A DNA stretch of 64,000 nt from Roseovarius mucosus DSM 17069 (lineage in GTDB: Bacteria > Pseudomonadota > Alphaproteobacteria > Rhodobacterales > Rhodobacteraceae): contig NZ_KN293981.1 of the NCBI RefSeq assembly GCF_000768555.3, forward strand, positions 1 to 64,000, written 5' to 3'. Made by a program: the position numbers and the translations under genes. The notes under the pieces were generated by a model that saw only the letters and a list, made by a program, of their open reading frames with translations, was not told the origin of the DNA and did no database searches. Shown here piece by piece: positions 19,574 to 28,710 of this stretch (positions within the stretch are counted from its first letter, which is position 1; every line of letters starts with the position of its first letter).

Positions 19574-21355
19574 TCAAAGCGGCCAGAGTAGCGGGATCAG
19601 CGCGCTTGCCAACAGACCGATGCTCAGGTTGAGCGGAATACCTACCCGCAGAAAATCGGTGAACTTGTACCCGCCGGGACCATAGACCAACGTATTGGTC
19701 TGATAGCCGATGGGCGTGGCAAAGCTCGCGCTTGCTGACACCATCACCGCCACCACCAGCGGTCGCGCATCAATACCCATGGCATCCGCCAAACCGATGG
19801 CAATCGGCGTGACAACCACAGCGACGGCATTGTTGCTGATGAGTTCTGTCAGGAGCGAGGTTAAAAGGTAAATCGCCCAGACCACCATGAACCCTGGCAA
19901 AACCGACAGCGCGGGCGCAATTCCGCCCACCATCAACTCGACCGCACCCGAGGTCTGCAAGGCAGCACCGATTGCCAGCATGGCAAAGATCAACGCCAGC
20001 AACTGTCCGTCAATAAAGGAAAAAGCCTCATCTGCATCAATGCAGCGCGCCAAGAGCACCATCGCCACCGCGATCACCGCAAGCGCCAGAATGGGGGCCA
20101 CGCCAAGCGCTGCCAGCACCACGATCCCCGCAAGGGACAAAACCGCCAGCGGGGCATGCCCGCGGCGAAAGGCCCGTGCCGAGGGGTGCGAGACATCGAC
20201 CATCTCCATCTCGCGCGAGAGGCGCTGAATATCCTCGGGTGCCCCCTCCAGTAGCAGAGTATCACCCACCCGCACCACCAACTCGTCCAGTTGCCGCCCG
20301 ATGTTCTGATTGCGGCGATGCACGGCCAGCGGATAGACACCGTAGCGCCGCCGCAATCGCAGCGCGCCCAACGATCGCCCTACCATCTTGCAGCCCGGCG
20401 TGATCAGCACTTCGACCGTTGTCGTCTCGACCGCCGAGACCTGATCGACCCGCTTGAGGCTCTTGTTGCGCTGCAGGCTGAGCAATTCCGTCATCTGCGT
20501 CCGTAGAACCACCCGGTCGCCAACCTGCAAGGTGACATCCGCCAGATTGCGCCGGAGCGATTGATCGCCCCGGATCACATCGATCAGCCGCACCCCTTCC
20601 CGCTTGAAGAGCTGCACGCCGGTCACGTCGCGGCCAATCAGGTTGCTCTCGGGGGGGATGACCGCCTCAGTAAAAAACTTCATCTTGGAACGGTCCGACA
20701 AGAGATCCGCCATACTGTCGCGCGCAGGCAAGAGGAAGGGACCGAAAAAGCGCAGATAGATCGCTCCCCAGATCACCAATACAATGCCGAGCGGCGTCAC
20801 CTCAAAGATCGTGAATGGGGCCATGCCCGCTGAACGGGCCACGCCATCAACCAAGAGATTGGTCGAGGTGCCGATCAGCGTCGTGGTGCCTCCAAGGATC
20901 GCGGCGTAACTCAGCGGGATCAGCAGCTTGGATGCCGGAATCTTGAGCGTACGCGCCAGTTGCACAAACACAGGGATCATCACAACGACCACCGGGGTAT
21001 TGTTCATAAAGGCGGATCCGATCACCACCGAAATGAGCAGCATCGCAATGGCCACGCGTGGATTATGCTTGGCCTGCTGGTCGGCCAGCGTTGTAAAGGC
21101 GTCAAGCGCACCAGTGCGCACCAAGGCCCCCATTACGATGAACATCGCAGCAATGGTCCAAGGGGCGGGGTTGGAAAACACCTCTAGTGCCGCGCCATAG
21201 GGCAGCACGCCAAGCCCAAGCAACACCGCCACACCCGCAATCGCCACCACCTCAGTCGGATAGATTTCGCGCACGAAGAGAACAAACATCGCCGCAACGA
21301 CCAGTAGTGTCAGCAGCGCCTGACCGGTCTGGGATACCCCGAGCATCTCAATCAC
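19574..21355 (-). CDS. SLC13-family permease with two TrkA-C (RCK_C) domains
   Basis: A 593-residue divalent anion:sodium symporter-type permease. Two membrane halves (about 10-190 and 410-593) are separated by a cytoplasmic insert with two TrkA-C domains (about 205-290 and 305-385, for example GDRVVLRTQ and GDTLLLEGA). The first half carries NNTPVVVVMIPVF and GTSTNLLVDG, and the second half has SNNAVAVVVTPIAIGLA and FATPIGYQTNTLVYGPGGY, all typical. Substrates of such fused forms range over sulfate, dicarboxylates and citrate and cannot be told here. I kept the GTG start at 21355, which has AAAGGG 9 bases upstream; an ATG lies 9 bases later. Confidence 0.85.
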   Translation of the reverse strand: MIEMLGVSQTGQALLTLLVVAAMFVLFVREIYPTEVVAIAGVAVLLGLGVLPYGAALEVFSNPAPWTIAAMFIVMGALVRTGALDAFTTLADQQAKHNPRVAIAMLLISVVIGSAFMNNTPVVVVMIPVFVQLARTLKIPASKLLIPLSYAAILGGTTTLIGTSTNLLVDGVARSAGMAPFTIFEVTPLGIVLVIWGAIYLRFFGPFLLPARDSMADLLSDRSKMKFFTEAVIPPESNLIGRDVTGVQLFKREGVRLIDVIRGDQSLRRNLADVTLQVGDRVVLRTQMTELLSLQRNKSLKRVDQVSAVETTTVEVLITPGCKMVGRSLGALRLRRRYGVYPLAVHRRNQNIGRQLDELVVRVGDTLLLEGAPEDIQRLSREMEMVDVSHPSARAFRRGHAPLAVLSLAGIVVLAALGVAPILALAVIAVAMVLLARCIDADEAFSFIDGQLLALIFAMLAIGAALQTSGAVELMVGGIAPALSVLPGFMVVWAIYLLTSLLTELISNNAVAVVVTPIAIGLADAMGIDARPLVVAVMVSASASFATPIGYQTNTLVYGPGGYKFTDFLRVGIPLNLSIGLLASALIPLLWPL

Positions 21356-21497
21356 TTAAACATACCCTTTCATGGCCCGCGCCAGTTTCCCCGATCCGTC
21401 GAGGGGCGGCAAGCGCCATGTGCACCACTGCGGCAAAGAAGGGAAAGGATGCGCCGCGCCGACCGCCTGTCGCAGGGTTTGTGCCACGTCTCGCCCT

Positions 21498-22310
21498 TCA
21501 GGGCCCCGACTGTTCCAAGCGCCCACCCTGGCGCACCATTTCAATCCGCGTGGCCCGCCCTGTGGCATCGTCGGTCTCGATATAGACACCCGAAACCGTA
21601 ACCGCGCCCATGGCCGGGGTAAACCGATCCTTGGTCATACCGGTGACAAAGCGGCGCATCGGCTCGGTCTTGTCCATGCCGATCACGCTCAGGTAATCGC
21701 CGCACATGCCCGCATCGCCCTGAAACGCGGTGCCACCGGGCAGAATCTGGGCATCCGCCGTGGGAATATGGGTATGCGTGCCCACCACAAGGCTGGCGCG
21801 CCCGTCGCAGAAATGGCCCATCGCCATTTTCTCGGAGGTCGCCTCGCAGTGCACGTCGACCACCGTCGCCTGCACAGCGCCCCCAAGGGGATGAACCCGC
21901 AACACCGCATCGATCGCTGAAAATGGGTCATCATAGGCGCGGCGCATGAACACATTGCCCAGCACCTGCGCCACCAGCACCTTGCGCCCACGCCCGTCGG
22001 TAAACACCCGGTTCCCGCGCCCCGGCGCAGCCTTGGCATAGTTGAGCGGGCGGATCAGGCGTCCCTCACGTTCGACCGCCTGCATCATGTCCTTTTGGTC
22101 AAAGGCATGATCGCCCAAGGTCACGCAATCCGCCCCCGCCTCGAACAGGTCCTTGGCATGCGCCGCCGTAAGGCCCATCCCACCCGAGGCATTTTCGCCA
22201 TTGACCACGACAAAATCCAGCTTCCACGCCTCGCGCAGCTTGGGAAGCCGTTCCGCCACCGCCGCACGCCCCGCGCGCCCCATCACATCACCGAGAAAGA
22301 GTATTTTCAT
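21498..22310 (-). CDS. YmdB-type metallophosphoesterase (TIGR00282 family)
   Basis: A 270-residue calcineurin-like phosphoesterase. Metal ligands are visible in order: FLGDVMG (first Asp), VVNGENASGG, TLGDHAFDQKD, VDVHCEATSEKMA and the paired-His VVGTHTHIPTADAQ, followed by YQGDAGMCG-like FQGDAGMCGDY. Bacillus YmdB hydrolyses 2',3'-cAMP and affects biofilm programmes; the role in alphaproteobacteria is not established. The gene starts with ATG 22310. The 142 bp between its stop and the SLC13 start hold no recognisable gene. Confidence 0.9.
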   Translation of the reverse strand: MKILFLGDVMGRAGRAAVAERLPKLREAWKLDFVVVNGENASGGMGLTAAHAKDLFEAGADCVTLGDHAFDQKDMMQAVEREGRLIRPLNYAKAAPGRGNRVFTDGRGRKVLVAQVLGNVFMRRAYDDPFSAIDAVLRVHPLGGAVQATVVDVHCEATSEKMAMGHFCDGRASLVVGTHTHIPTADAQILPGGTAFQGDAGMCGDYLSVIGMDKTEPMRRFVTGMTKDRFTPAMGAVTVSGVYIETDDATGRATRIEMVRQGGRLEQSGP

Positions 22311-22363
22311 GGGTATTGGTGTTAGGCCCCTGTCACGCCAAGGGCAAGGGCGAATACAGTCCC

Positions 22364-22708
22364 TCAGCTTCCGCGATAGGTCGTGTAGCCATAGGGCGAG
22401 AGCAAGAGCGGCACATGGTAATGCATCTCCTCCGACAGGGTGAAGCGGATTGGGATGAGGTCGAGAAAGCCGGCGTCTTCTCCCGCCGCATGCAAGTAGT
22501 CGCCTGCATGAAACAACAACTCGTAGAGGCCGGGCGCATACTCTGCCTCGGGCAGAATGGGGGTATCGGTGCGCCCGTCCGCATTGGTGCGCATCTCACG
22601 CAACAACAGGCGGCCTGCCTCCGTGATCCGGCTCAGCCGGATCAAAAGCCCCGCCGCCGGACAGCCGCGCGCGGTATCCAGTACATGCGTGGTCAAATAG
22701 CCTGACAT
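22364..22708 (-). CDS. uraH: 5-hydroxyisourate hydrolase (transthyretin-like)
   Basis: Second step of uricolysis: hydrolyses 5-hydroxyisourate to OHCU. The 114 residues begin with LTTHVLDTARGCPAAGL, whose His is a catalytic ligand, contain RTNADGRTD and HYHVPLLLSPYGYTTYRGS, and end with the YRGS tetrapeptide that distinguishes the hydrolase from vertebrate transthyretin. It is divergent from uraD with about 108 bp between starts, so the two consecutive enzymes probably share a regulatory region. Urate oxidase is not in the window. Confidence 0.93.
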   Translation of the reverse strand: MSGYLTTHVLDTARGCPAAGLLIRLSRITEAGRLLLREMRTNADGRTDTPILPEAEYAPGLYELLFHAGDYLHAAGEDAGFLDLIPIRFTLSEEMHYHVPLLLSPYGYTTYRGS

Positions 22709-22816
22709 TTCGGGGGCTCCTTGCGTGACATGACGGGTGTTTTCTGTATCTCCTTACGGAACTGGACCAAGATCAACCCCAGAAATGCAGCAAGCCCATT
22801 GACCAAGGACCTGCCC

Positions 22817-23329
22817 GTGGCCCAAGACCGCCCCTCGCAAATGGATCGTAACCGGTTCGTCGCCCGCTTTGGTGGGGTGTTCGAACATTCACCATGGGTG
22901 GCCGAACGCGCCTTCGATCTCGGCATAACCCCCGTCCATGACAGCGCCACCGGCCTGCATGATGCCTTCTGCCGTGTCTTTCGCGCGGCTTCAGAGGCGG
23001 AGCGCTTAACTGTGCTGCGCGCCCATCCTGACCTTGCGGGCAAACTGGCACAGGCGCGGCGGCTGACGCCCGACTCGACCCATGAACAGGCAAGCGCGGG
23101 GCTTGATGCGCTGACCGATGCCGAGCGCGCGGCGTTCGAGAACCTCAACGCCGCCTACACCGCGCGTCATGGCTTTCCCTTCATCATCGCGGTGCGGGAA
23201 CACGACAAGGCAGGGATCAAGGCCGCTTTTACCCGCCGCCTGACCAACCGCAGCATCACGGAACTGGACGAAGCCTGCCGACAGGTAGAGCGGATCGCGC
23301 TTTTGCGCCTGCAAGACATGCTGTCCTGA
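22817..23329 (+). CDS. uraD: OHCU decarboxylase
   Basis: Converts 2-oxo-4-hydroxy-4-carboxy-5-ureidoimidazoline to (S)-allantoin. The 170-residue frame has RFGGVFEHSPWVAERAF, the catalytic-His region LRAHPDLAGKLA and the C-terminal GFPFIIAVREHDKAGIKAAF block, all family-typical. I chose the GTG at 22817 because AAGGA lies 7 bases before it and the length then matches relatives. A TTG at 22721 would add 32 residues with no ribosome site. It follows the OHCU-producing hydrolase divergently. Confidence 0.9.
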   Translation: MAQDRPSQMDRNRFVARFGGVFEHSPWVAERAFDLGITPVHDSATGLHDAFCRVFRAASEAERLTVLRAHPDLAGKLAQARRLTPDSTHEQASAGLDALTDAERAAFENLNAAYTARHGFPFIIAVREHDKAGIKAAFTRRLTNRSITELDEACRQVERIALLRLQDMLS

Positions 23330-23359
23330 GCCGGACACCATTCATTCTGGCCTTACGGA

Positions 23360-24397
23360 TCAGCCGCCGCAAATCTCCTGAAGGCGCAGCCAATCGGCAT
23401 CGCTGAGCAAGGGCGGCGGCGGGGCTTTGTCGGCATAGGGATCGGCCTCGATCAATGCCACAGTGGTTTCGCCGGTGATGTCGACGGCATAGGCATAGGG
23501 CCGCGCGCGCACCTGCCAATGGGCGAACCCCGCCAACATCGTCTCTGGGGCCACAGCCTCGGGCGGATCGCGCATCAGGCTCTCGGCATGGGCGCGCAAG
23601 ACGTCGTCGGGCAAGAGCCCGGTTGCCAACAATCGCAGCGTCGCCGACAGCCCGCCCTCTTCCAGAAGCTTGGACAGAGGGTCATGCGCCTCTGCGCGCA
23701 GATAGGCCGCGATGATATGCCCTGCCACAACATCCGGCTCGTCGTGATCCTCGACCAGATCGGTATTTATCAACACGGCCCCGCCGGGCAGACGCAAGGC
23801 CCCTTCGATACCGCCGCGCACAACCAGAAACTCTGCCGTGCTCCCCGCACGCGACGGCAGGCGGCGCGCCAACTGCGCGAGCGCCGTGGCACCGCCCGGC
23901 CCCTCGCAGACCGGCCCTGTCACCCGTTGCAGATGCCCCAGCAGCGCGCGACCAATCTCCGCGCGCTTGACCATGGGCACCACCTCCAACGCGTGTTGCC
24001 GCGCGGCCCCCGGCAACCAAAAGAGCACCAGCGCCGCGACCGCCGCCACACTCGCAAGCATGCCAAACAACCTGAGCCGTCCCGGCTTGGGCCGTTGCCG
24101 CGCGACAGCGCCGCGCAGCGTCTCGATGGCCGCGATCATCTCGGCCTCGTCCTCGGCCAGTTCCAACGTCTCGCCGGGATCGCCATCGGGATGATAGATG
24201 GCGGGGTTCTGCCCCGGATTGGTCCGCGCCACCGCCGCGATCGACCAATGGGCCTGCACCCGCTCGCGCATATCGGTGATGGTCAGCGTCGCCTCGCCAA
24301 CAGAGACGATTACATCCACCCGCTGCGCGTCCGGATTGGCCCGCCAAAGGCCCGCCGCCTCAAGCCGCTGATATCTGGTCAGTGCCGTCTTTTTCAT
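23360..24397 (-). CDS. Single-pass membrane protein resembling an inactive M48 peptidase
   Basis: A 345-residue protein: a soluble N-terminal region (1-105) rich in acidic residues near 70-95, a membrane helix at about 109-129, and a periplasmic or cytoplasmic C-terminal domain. In that domain LPGGAVLINTDLVEDHDEPDVVAGHIIAAYLRAE (given here only as positions 203-236 key blocks GGAVLINTDLV and DVVAGHIIAAYLRAE) follows the layout of M48 peptidases, where the second block would hold HExxH. Here it reads GHIIA, so only one His remains and the metal-binding residues appear lost. Family-level recognition is tentative. The start at 24397 was chosen over 24430 for its nearby GGA. The neighbours give no functional clue. 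Confidence 0.6.
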   Translation of the reverse strand: MKKTALTRYQRLEAAGLWRANPDAQRVDVIVSVGEATLTITDMRERVQAHWSIAAVARTNPGQNPAIYHPDGDPGETLELAEDEAEMIAAIETLRGAVARQRPKPGRLRLFGMLASVAAVAALVLFWLPGAARQHALEVVPMVKRAEIGRALLGHLQRVTGPVCEGPGGATALAQLARRLPSRAGSTAEFLVVRGGIEGALRLPGGAVLINTDLVEDHDEPDVVAGHIIAAYLRAEAHDPLSKLLEEGGLSATLRLLATGLLPDDVLRAHAESLMRDPPEAVAPETMLAGFAHWQVRARPYAYAVDITGETTVALIEADPYADKAPPPPLLSDADWLRLQEICGG

Positions 24398-24837
24398 GTT
24401 CCGGGGGCTGCCTGCCTTTATTTCTGGCACGCTAGCACGCCAGGGCCAAGGCGGGCAATCGCAAGAGTGCGGCGTGAAGGTGCCGGATCGTGCGGGTCAG
24501 GCGGGTTGTTTGCTCACATCAGCGCCTGCAACTGCCTTGGAACCACCCGGCACTAAGGCCGCCCGCAAGAGACGCGGCACGCCATCCAGATCGAATTGGC
24601 GCAAGCCACATGCATGCAGGAAACGCCCCGCGGGACCATGCCACAAACCGCACCACGCGGCTGCGCGGCGCGCTCGGCCCGATGCTGCGCGCCATCGCGG
24701 CGCTTGATCTCTGCCGGTAACGGCCTTGCCATGACAGAGCGGTTTGCATAGCCTCTGAAGGGGTATCCCACAGGGATGCTGGACAAAAATGCGGGGCATT
24801 CGAAAGACTGCGCCCTTGCCTAATCAGGGAGAAACAG
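24398..24837. other. 440-bp gap without a recognisable gene
   Basis: Between the M48-like gene and the TAXI receptor gene. The only sizeable frame is a minus-strand 100-codon ORF at 24497-24799 with Arg/Ala/Gly-rich sequence that matches nothing I know and is likely spurious. The last 60 bp should contain the TRAP promoter; the ribosome site AGGGAGA lies just before 24838. I see no hairpin terminator or RNA. Confidence 0.4.
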
Positions 24838-25851
24838 ATGCAACAGCTTGTCAGGGGCGCACGCGGCCTCATCGTAGGAGCGGCGCTGGTGGTCGGAATG
24901 GCCACGGGCGCGCTCGCGCAGGACCTCAAATTCTTTACCATCGGGACCGGCGGCACCGCCTATACCTACTATCCGGTGGGTGGGGTCATCGCCAACGCCA
25001 TCTCAAACCCGCCCGGCTCGCGCCCCTGCGAAGAGGGCGGAAGCTGTGGCGTCGCGGGCCTCATCGCTTCTGCCGTGTCGTCGCGCGGATCGGTGGACAA
25101 CGTCAACGCGATCATGTCGGGCCTGCGCAATTCGGGCTTTGCCCAATCTGACGTCGCCTATTGGGCCTATACCGGCACCGGCACGATGGCAGGCCAGCCG
25201 CCCGCCGAGAAACTTCGCACCATTGCGGCGCTATTTGACGAGCATATTCACCTTGTCGCTCTTGCCGACAGCGGTATCCAAAGCGTAAAGGATCTGGCGG
25301 GCAAGCGCGTCTCGCTCGATGAGCCGGGCTCGGGCACCTATGTCGATGCAGGGCTCATCCTCGAGGCAAACGGCCTCTCGGTCGATGACGTGACCGCCGA
25401 GGCGCTCAAGGGCGATGCCGCCTCCGAAGCGCTGCGCAATGGCAAGATCGACGCCTTCTTTGTTGTCGCGGGCTATCCGGCAGGTTCCTTGGTGGAACTG
25501 GCCTCTGCCGCCGATATCAAGCTTGTGCCCATCTCGGGCGACGGCGCGGCGACGCTGACCGAGAAGTACAACTTTTTCTCGCAAAGCGCGATCCCAGAAG
25601 GCGTTTACGAAGGGGTTGGCGCCACAGAAACCGTGTCGGTGGGCGCACAGTGGTTCACCTCCGCCGATGAGGACGCCGAACTGATCTACGAGATCACCAA
25701 GGCGCTCTGGAACGAAAACTCGCGCAAACTGCTCGATGTCGGCCATGCCAAGGGTGCCACGATCACGCTTGAAACGGCGCTGAGTGGCGTGGGCGTGCCG
25801 CTCCACGACGGGGCCGAACGCTTTTACAAAGAGGCCGGGCTGATCAAGTGA
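24838..25851 (+). CDS. TAXI-type TRAP transporter solute-binding protein
   Basis: Periplasmic receptor of a TRAP transporter of the TAXI (TRAP-associated extracytoplasmic immunogenic) class. A signal peptide of 27 residues (ending ALAQ) precedes the mature family start FFTIGTGGTAYTYYPVGG. Further family blocks are NSGFAQSDVAYWAYTG, LVALADSGIQSVKDLAGKRVSLDEPGSGT (positions about 138-166) and a C-terminal ITKALWNENSR. The inserted CEEGGSCGVAG with two cysteines may form a disulfide. The permease gene lies 83 bp downstream, behind a hairpin terminator. The ligand is unknown. Confidence 0.92.
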   Translation: MQQLVRGARGLIVGAALVVGMATGALAQDLKFFTIGTGGTAYTYYPVGGVIANAISNPPGSRPCEEGGSCGVAGLIASAVSSRGSVDNVNAIMSGLRNSGFAQSDVAYWAYTGTGTMAGQPPAEKLRTIAALFDEHIHLVALADSGIQSVKDLAGKRVSLDEPGSGTYVDAGLILEANGLSVDDVTAEALKGDAASEALRNGKIDAFFVVAGYPAGSLVELASAADIKLVPISGDGAATLTEKYNFFSQSAIPEGVYEGVGATETVSVGAQWFTSADEDAELIYEITKALWNENSRKLLDVGHAKGATITLETALSGVGVPLHDGAERFYKEAGLIK

Positions 25852-25870
25852 CCGGTTCCGCCTGACACCC

Positions 25871-25909
25871 AATCCCGGCCGCCGCACCCCGGTGGCCGGG
25901 ATTTTCTTT
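25871..25909 (+). terminator. Intrinsic terminator/attenuator between TRAP receptor and permease
   Basis: A perfect 10 bp stem (25871-25880 with 25894-25903) has a 13-base loop that can pair further, and is followed by TTCTTT. It lies 19 bp after the receptor stop and 25 bp before the permease start, so partial readthrough would give more receptor than permease. Confidence 0.75.
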
Positions 25910-25934
25910 CCCCTTTTCTACGCAGGACAACCCC

Positions 25935-27968
25935 ATGGCCGATCCCGAACTGACCGCCGAAGAGCTGCACGAGATCGAGCGGAAATACGATCCCGAACTG
26001 GCCTTTCGTCCGACTGGGCGCAGCATCGCTGTGCTGGTCTCGGTCTGCCTTGTCGCCATGTCGGCCTATCATTTCTACGCCTCGGGCTTTGGCCTTGTGC
26101 GCGAACTACTGCATCGGGGAATTCACCTCTCTTTTGTTCTGGGCCTCGTCTTCCTGCTCTTTTCATGGCGGCGCAGCACCAGCACCACGCTGCCAGCGTC
26201 AGCTTGGTTTCGGCTCTCCGGTGTGCCCATTCTCGACCTTGTCTTTGCCATCATGGCGGTGGCGGCCGCGATGTATCTGCCTCTGCTGCCTCCTGCGGCG
26301 CTCTCGGTCCGGGTCGGCAACCCTTCGGAACTCGACGTGCTGATGGGCACGGCGCTCTTTGTGCTGACGCTCGAAGCGACACGACGCTCGGTAGGCCCTA
26401 CGCTGCCGATCATTGCCCTAATCTTCGTGGCCTTTGCCATTTTTGGCCCCTACGCCCCCGGCGCCTTGAAACACGGCGGGGCCAGTTGGGGCGGGTTGAT
26501 CAACCATCTCTATATGACCAACCAAGGCATCTACGGCATCGCCATCGGCGTCATGGCGCAATATGTGTTTCTATTTATCCTCTTTGGTGTATTGGCCACC
26601 CGCATCGGTCTGGGCCAGTTGTTCATCGACCTCGCCATGGTCATCGCGGGCCGCTACGCAGGCGGCCCGGCCAAGGTCGCGATCTTCTCCTCAGCCTTCA
26701 TGGGGACCATCTCGGGCTCCTCCATCGCCAATACCGTGACCACCGGCGCGCTCACCATCCCGGCGATGAAACGAGTCGGCTATCCGCCGCATTTCGCCGG
26801 CGCGGTCGAGGCGACATCTTCGACCGGTGGCCAGATCACACCGCCCATTTTGGGCGCTGCAGCCTTTATCATGGTGGAATATCTGGAAATCCCGCTGCGC
26901 GACATTCTGGCGGCGGCGCTGTTCCCGGCCATGCTGCATTATTTTGGCATCTTCATCATGGTGCATTTGGAGGCGCGCAAGCTGGGCCTGCGCGGCCTCC
27001 GGGCGGATGAACTGCCACGCGCGGGGCTTGTCTTGCGGCAGCACTGGCTGTCGATCATTCCGCTTGGCATCCTCGTCTACCTCATCCTCAGCGGCAAGAC
27101 CCCCGATTTCGCCGCCGTCTACGGCATCATCGCTTGTGTGGTCGTCGGTTTTCTCAACCCGGTCAACCGCCTCACTCTGGGCGACCTATGGCAGGCCTTG
27201 GCGGACGGCGCGCGCAACACACTCGCGGTGGGGGCCGCTGCCGCGACGGTGGGCGTGGTCGTGGGCGTTGTCACCCTGACCGGGGTGGGCTTTCGCCTGG
27301 GCTATGTGGTGGTGCAGACCGCGACCGACATGGGCGGCATGCTCAGCGAAATATGGCTCCTGAGTTATTTCACCCTGCAACAATGGGCGCTCTTCGTCTC
27401 GCTCGTGCTGATTGCGGTATCCTGCATCATCATGGGCGCAGGTATTCCTACGACCGCGACCTATATCATCCTTGTCGCGGTCGCAGCCCCTGCTCTTGCC
27501 CATTTGCAGGTCGAGCCGTTGGTGGCGCATTTCTTCGTCTTTTATTACGGCGTTCTGGCTGACATCACGCCCCCCGTCGCGCTTGCGGCCTATGCGGCAG
27601 CGGGCATCGCCGGGGCCAATCCGTTTCGCACCGGCAACACCGCCTTTCGCCTCGGGATTGCCAAGGCGTTGGTGCCCTTCGTCTTTGTGTATTCCCCGGC
27701 CCTCCTGCTGGTGACGGACGGGTTCACATGGTCAGCCTTCACCATCACGCTCACAGGCGCGATGCTGGGCATCGGCGGGCTGGGCGCCGCGTTCTCAGGC
27801 TATCTGCTGGCACCGATGCGCAGGTGGGAGCGATGGGCGGTGGGGCTGACCTCGCTCCTCTTCATCGCGCCGGGGCTCTCGACCATGGCAATCGGTCTCT
27901 TGCTCTGGTCGCCCATTCTCATCTTGCAATGGCGAAAGGCGCGGCGCGGTGGGGCTTTGCCCAGATGA
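25935..27968 (+). CDS. TRAP transporter permease, fused 4TM/12TM (DctQM)
   Basis: A 677-residue membrane protein in which the small DctQ-like and large DctM-like subunits are fused, as is usual for TAXI systems. Visible blocks are a short charged N-terminus, early helices at about 36-115, and the DctM motifs SSAFMGTISGSSIANTVTTGALTIPAMKRVG (positions about 254-284) and FAGAVEATSSTGGQITPPILGAAAF (about 288-312), with a second inverted repeat containing GAGIPTTATYIILV and GVLADITPPVALAAYAAAGIA. AGGA lies about 7 bases before ATG. It ends ATGA-coupled to a methyltransferase gene. Confidence 0.92.
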   Translation: MADPELTAEELHEIERKYDPELAFRPTGRSIAVLVSVCLVAMSAYHFYASGFGLVRELLHRGIHLSFVLGLVFLLFSWRRSTSTTLPASAWFRLSGVPILDLVFAIMAVAAAMYLPLLPPAALSVRVGNPSELDVLMGTALFVLTLEATRRSVGPTLPIIALIFVAFAIFGPYAPGALKHGGASWGGLINHLYMTNQGIYGIAIGVMAQYVFLFILFGVLATRIGLGQLFIDLAMVIAGRYAGGPAKVAIFSSAFMGTISGSSIANTVTTGALTIPAMKRVGYPPHFAGAVEATSSTGGQITPPILGAAAFIMVEYLEIPLRDILAAALFPAMLHYFGIFIMVHLEARKLGLRGLRADELPRAGLVLRQHWLSIIPLGILVYLILSGKTPDFAAVYGIIACVVVGFLNPVNRLTLGDLWQALADGARNTLAVGAAAATVGVVVGVVTLTGVGFRLGYVVVQTATDMGGMLSEIWLLSYFTLQQWALFVSLVLIAVSCIIMGAGIPTTATYIILVAVAAPALAHLQVEPLVAHFFVFYYGVLADITPPVALAAYAAAGIAGANPFRTGNTAFRLGIAKALVPFVFVYSPALLLVTDGFTWSAFTITLTGAMLGIGGLGAAFSGYLLAPMRRWERWAVGLTSLLFIAPGLSTMAIGLLLWSPILILQWRKARRGGALPR

Positions 27969-28636
27969 AACCCCCGCAAAACCCCTATGACGTGGACGGC
28001 TTTCACGCCGAGGCGATCGCCGCCGGACGGCACCGTGACGTCGTGGGCGGGCGGTGGGATGAAACCGGTCGAGTGCAGATGACCCTTCTGCGCGATGCAG
28101 GCCTCTTGCCGCATCATCACCTGCTGGACATCGGCGCGGGGTCGTTGCGGTTGGGATGCAAGGCGGTTTCTTACCTTGAACCGGGGCATTACTGGGCCAC
28201 GGATGCTTCGCGCGCGCTGATGCTTGCAGGACATGCGGCAGAACTGAATGAGCCTGCCCGCCTCAACCCCGATCACCTGATCGAGGATGCGCGGTTCGAC
28301 TATCCCGCTGTGCCGGGGTGCATCACCCATGCCATCGCCTTTGCGGTCTTTCCGCATCTGCCTATGGCGTATTTGCGCCGCGCGCTCATTAACCTGCGCC
28401 GCTTCGACCAACTCGAGGTGTTTTTCTTTACCGTTTTCCTAGTCTCGGACGCCACCGAATCCGCGACCGCCTATCGGCAGCCAGACGGTGTCGTCACCCA
28501 CGACATCCGCCCCCCCTATCACGTTCTGCCGCAGGATGTTGACCACATGGCCCGTGTAACGGGCTGGAGCGCGACACGCAGCCCGATGCGCTTGCCCCGT
28601 GGCCAAGTGCTCTTTACCGCGAGAGCGATCCACTGA
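27965..28636 (+). CDS. Class I SAM-dependent methyltransferase
   Basis: A 223-residue protein with the SAM-binding motif LLDIGAGSLRLG near residue 47 and an acidic motif II-like ATDASRALM. No substrate-specific motif is recognised. Its ATG overlaps the stop of the TRAP permease (ATGA), so translation is coupled, though the functional link to transport is unclear. The start is well supported by that overlap. Confidence 0.75.
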   Translation: MKPPQNPYDVDGFHAEAIAAGRHRDVVGGRWDETGRVQMTLLRDAGLLPHHHLLDIGAGSLRLGCKAVSYLEPGHYWATDASRALMLAGHAAELNEPARLNPDHLIEDARFDYPAVPGCITHAIAFAVFPHLPMAYLRRALINLRRFDQLEVFFFTVFLVSDATESATAYRQPDGVVTHDIRPPYHVLPQDVDHMARVTGWSATRSPMRLPRGQVLFTARAIH

Positions 28637-28710
28637 CCGCACTGCTGCATTTTCTTGCGGCATAATATTTTTGCATCTGCTAAGGTGCCGCAAACCCGAA
28701 AGAGGTCGGA

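Noticed and set aside
21356..21589. 77-codon minus-strand frame between the SLC13 and phosphoesterase genes
   Set aside because: It overlaps the end of the phosphoesterase gene in another frame, has no ribosome site and no family resemblance.
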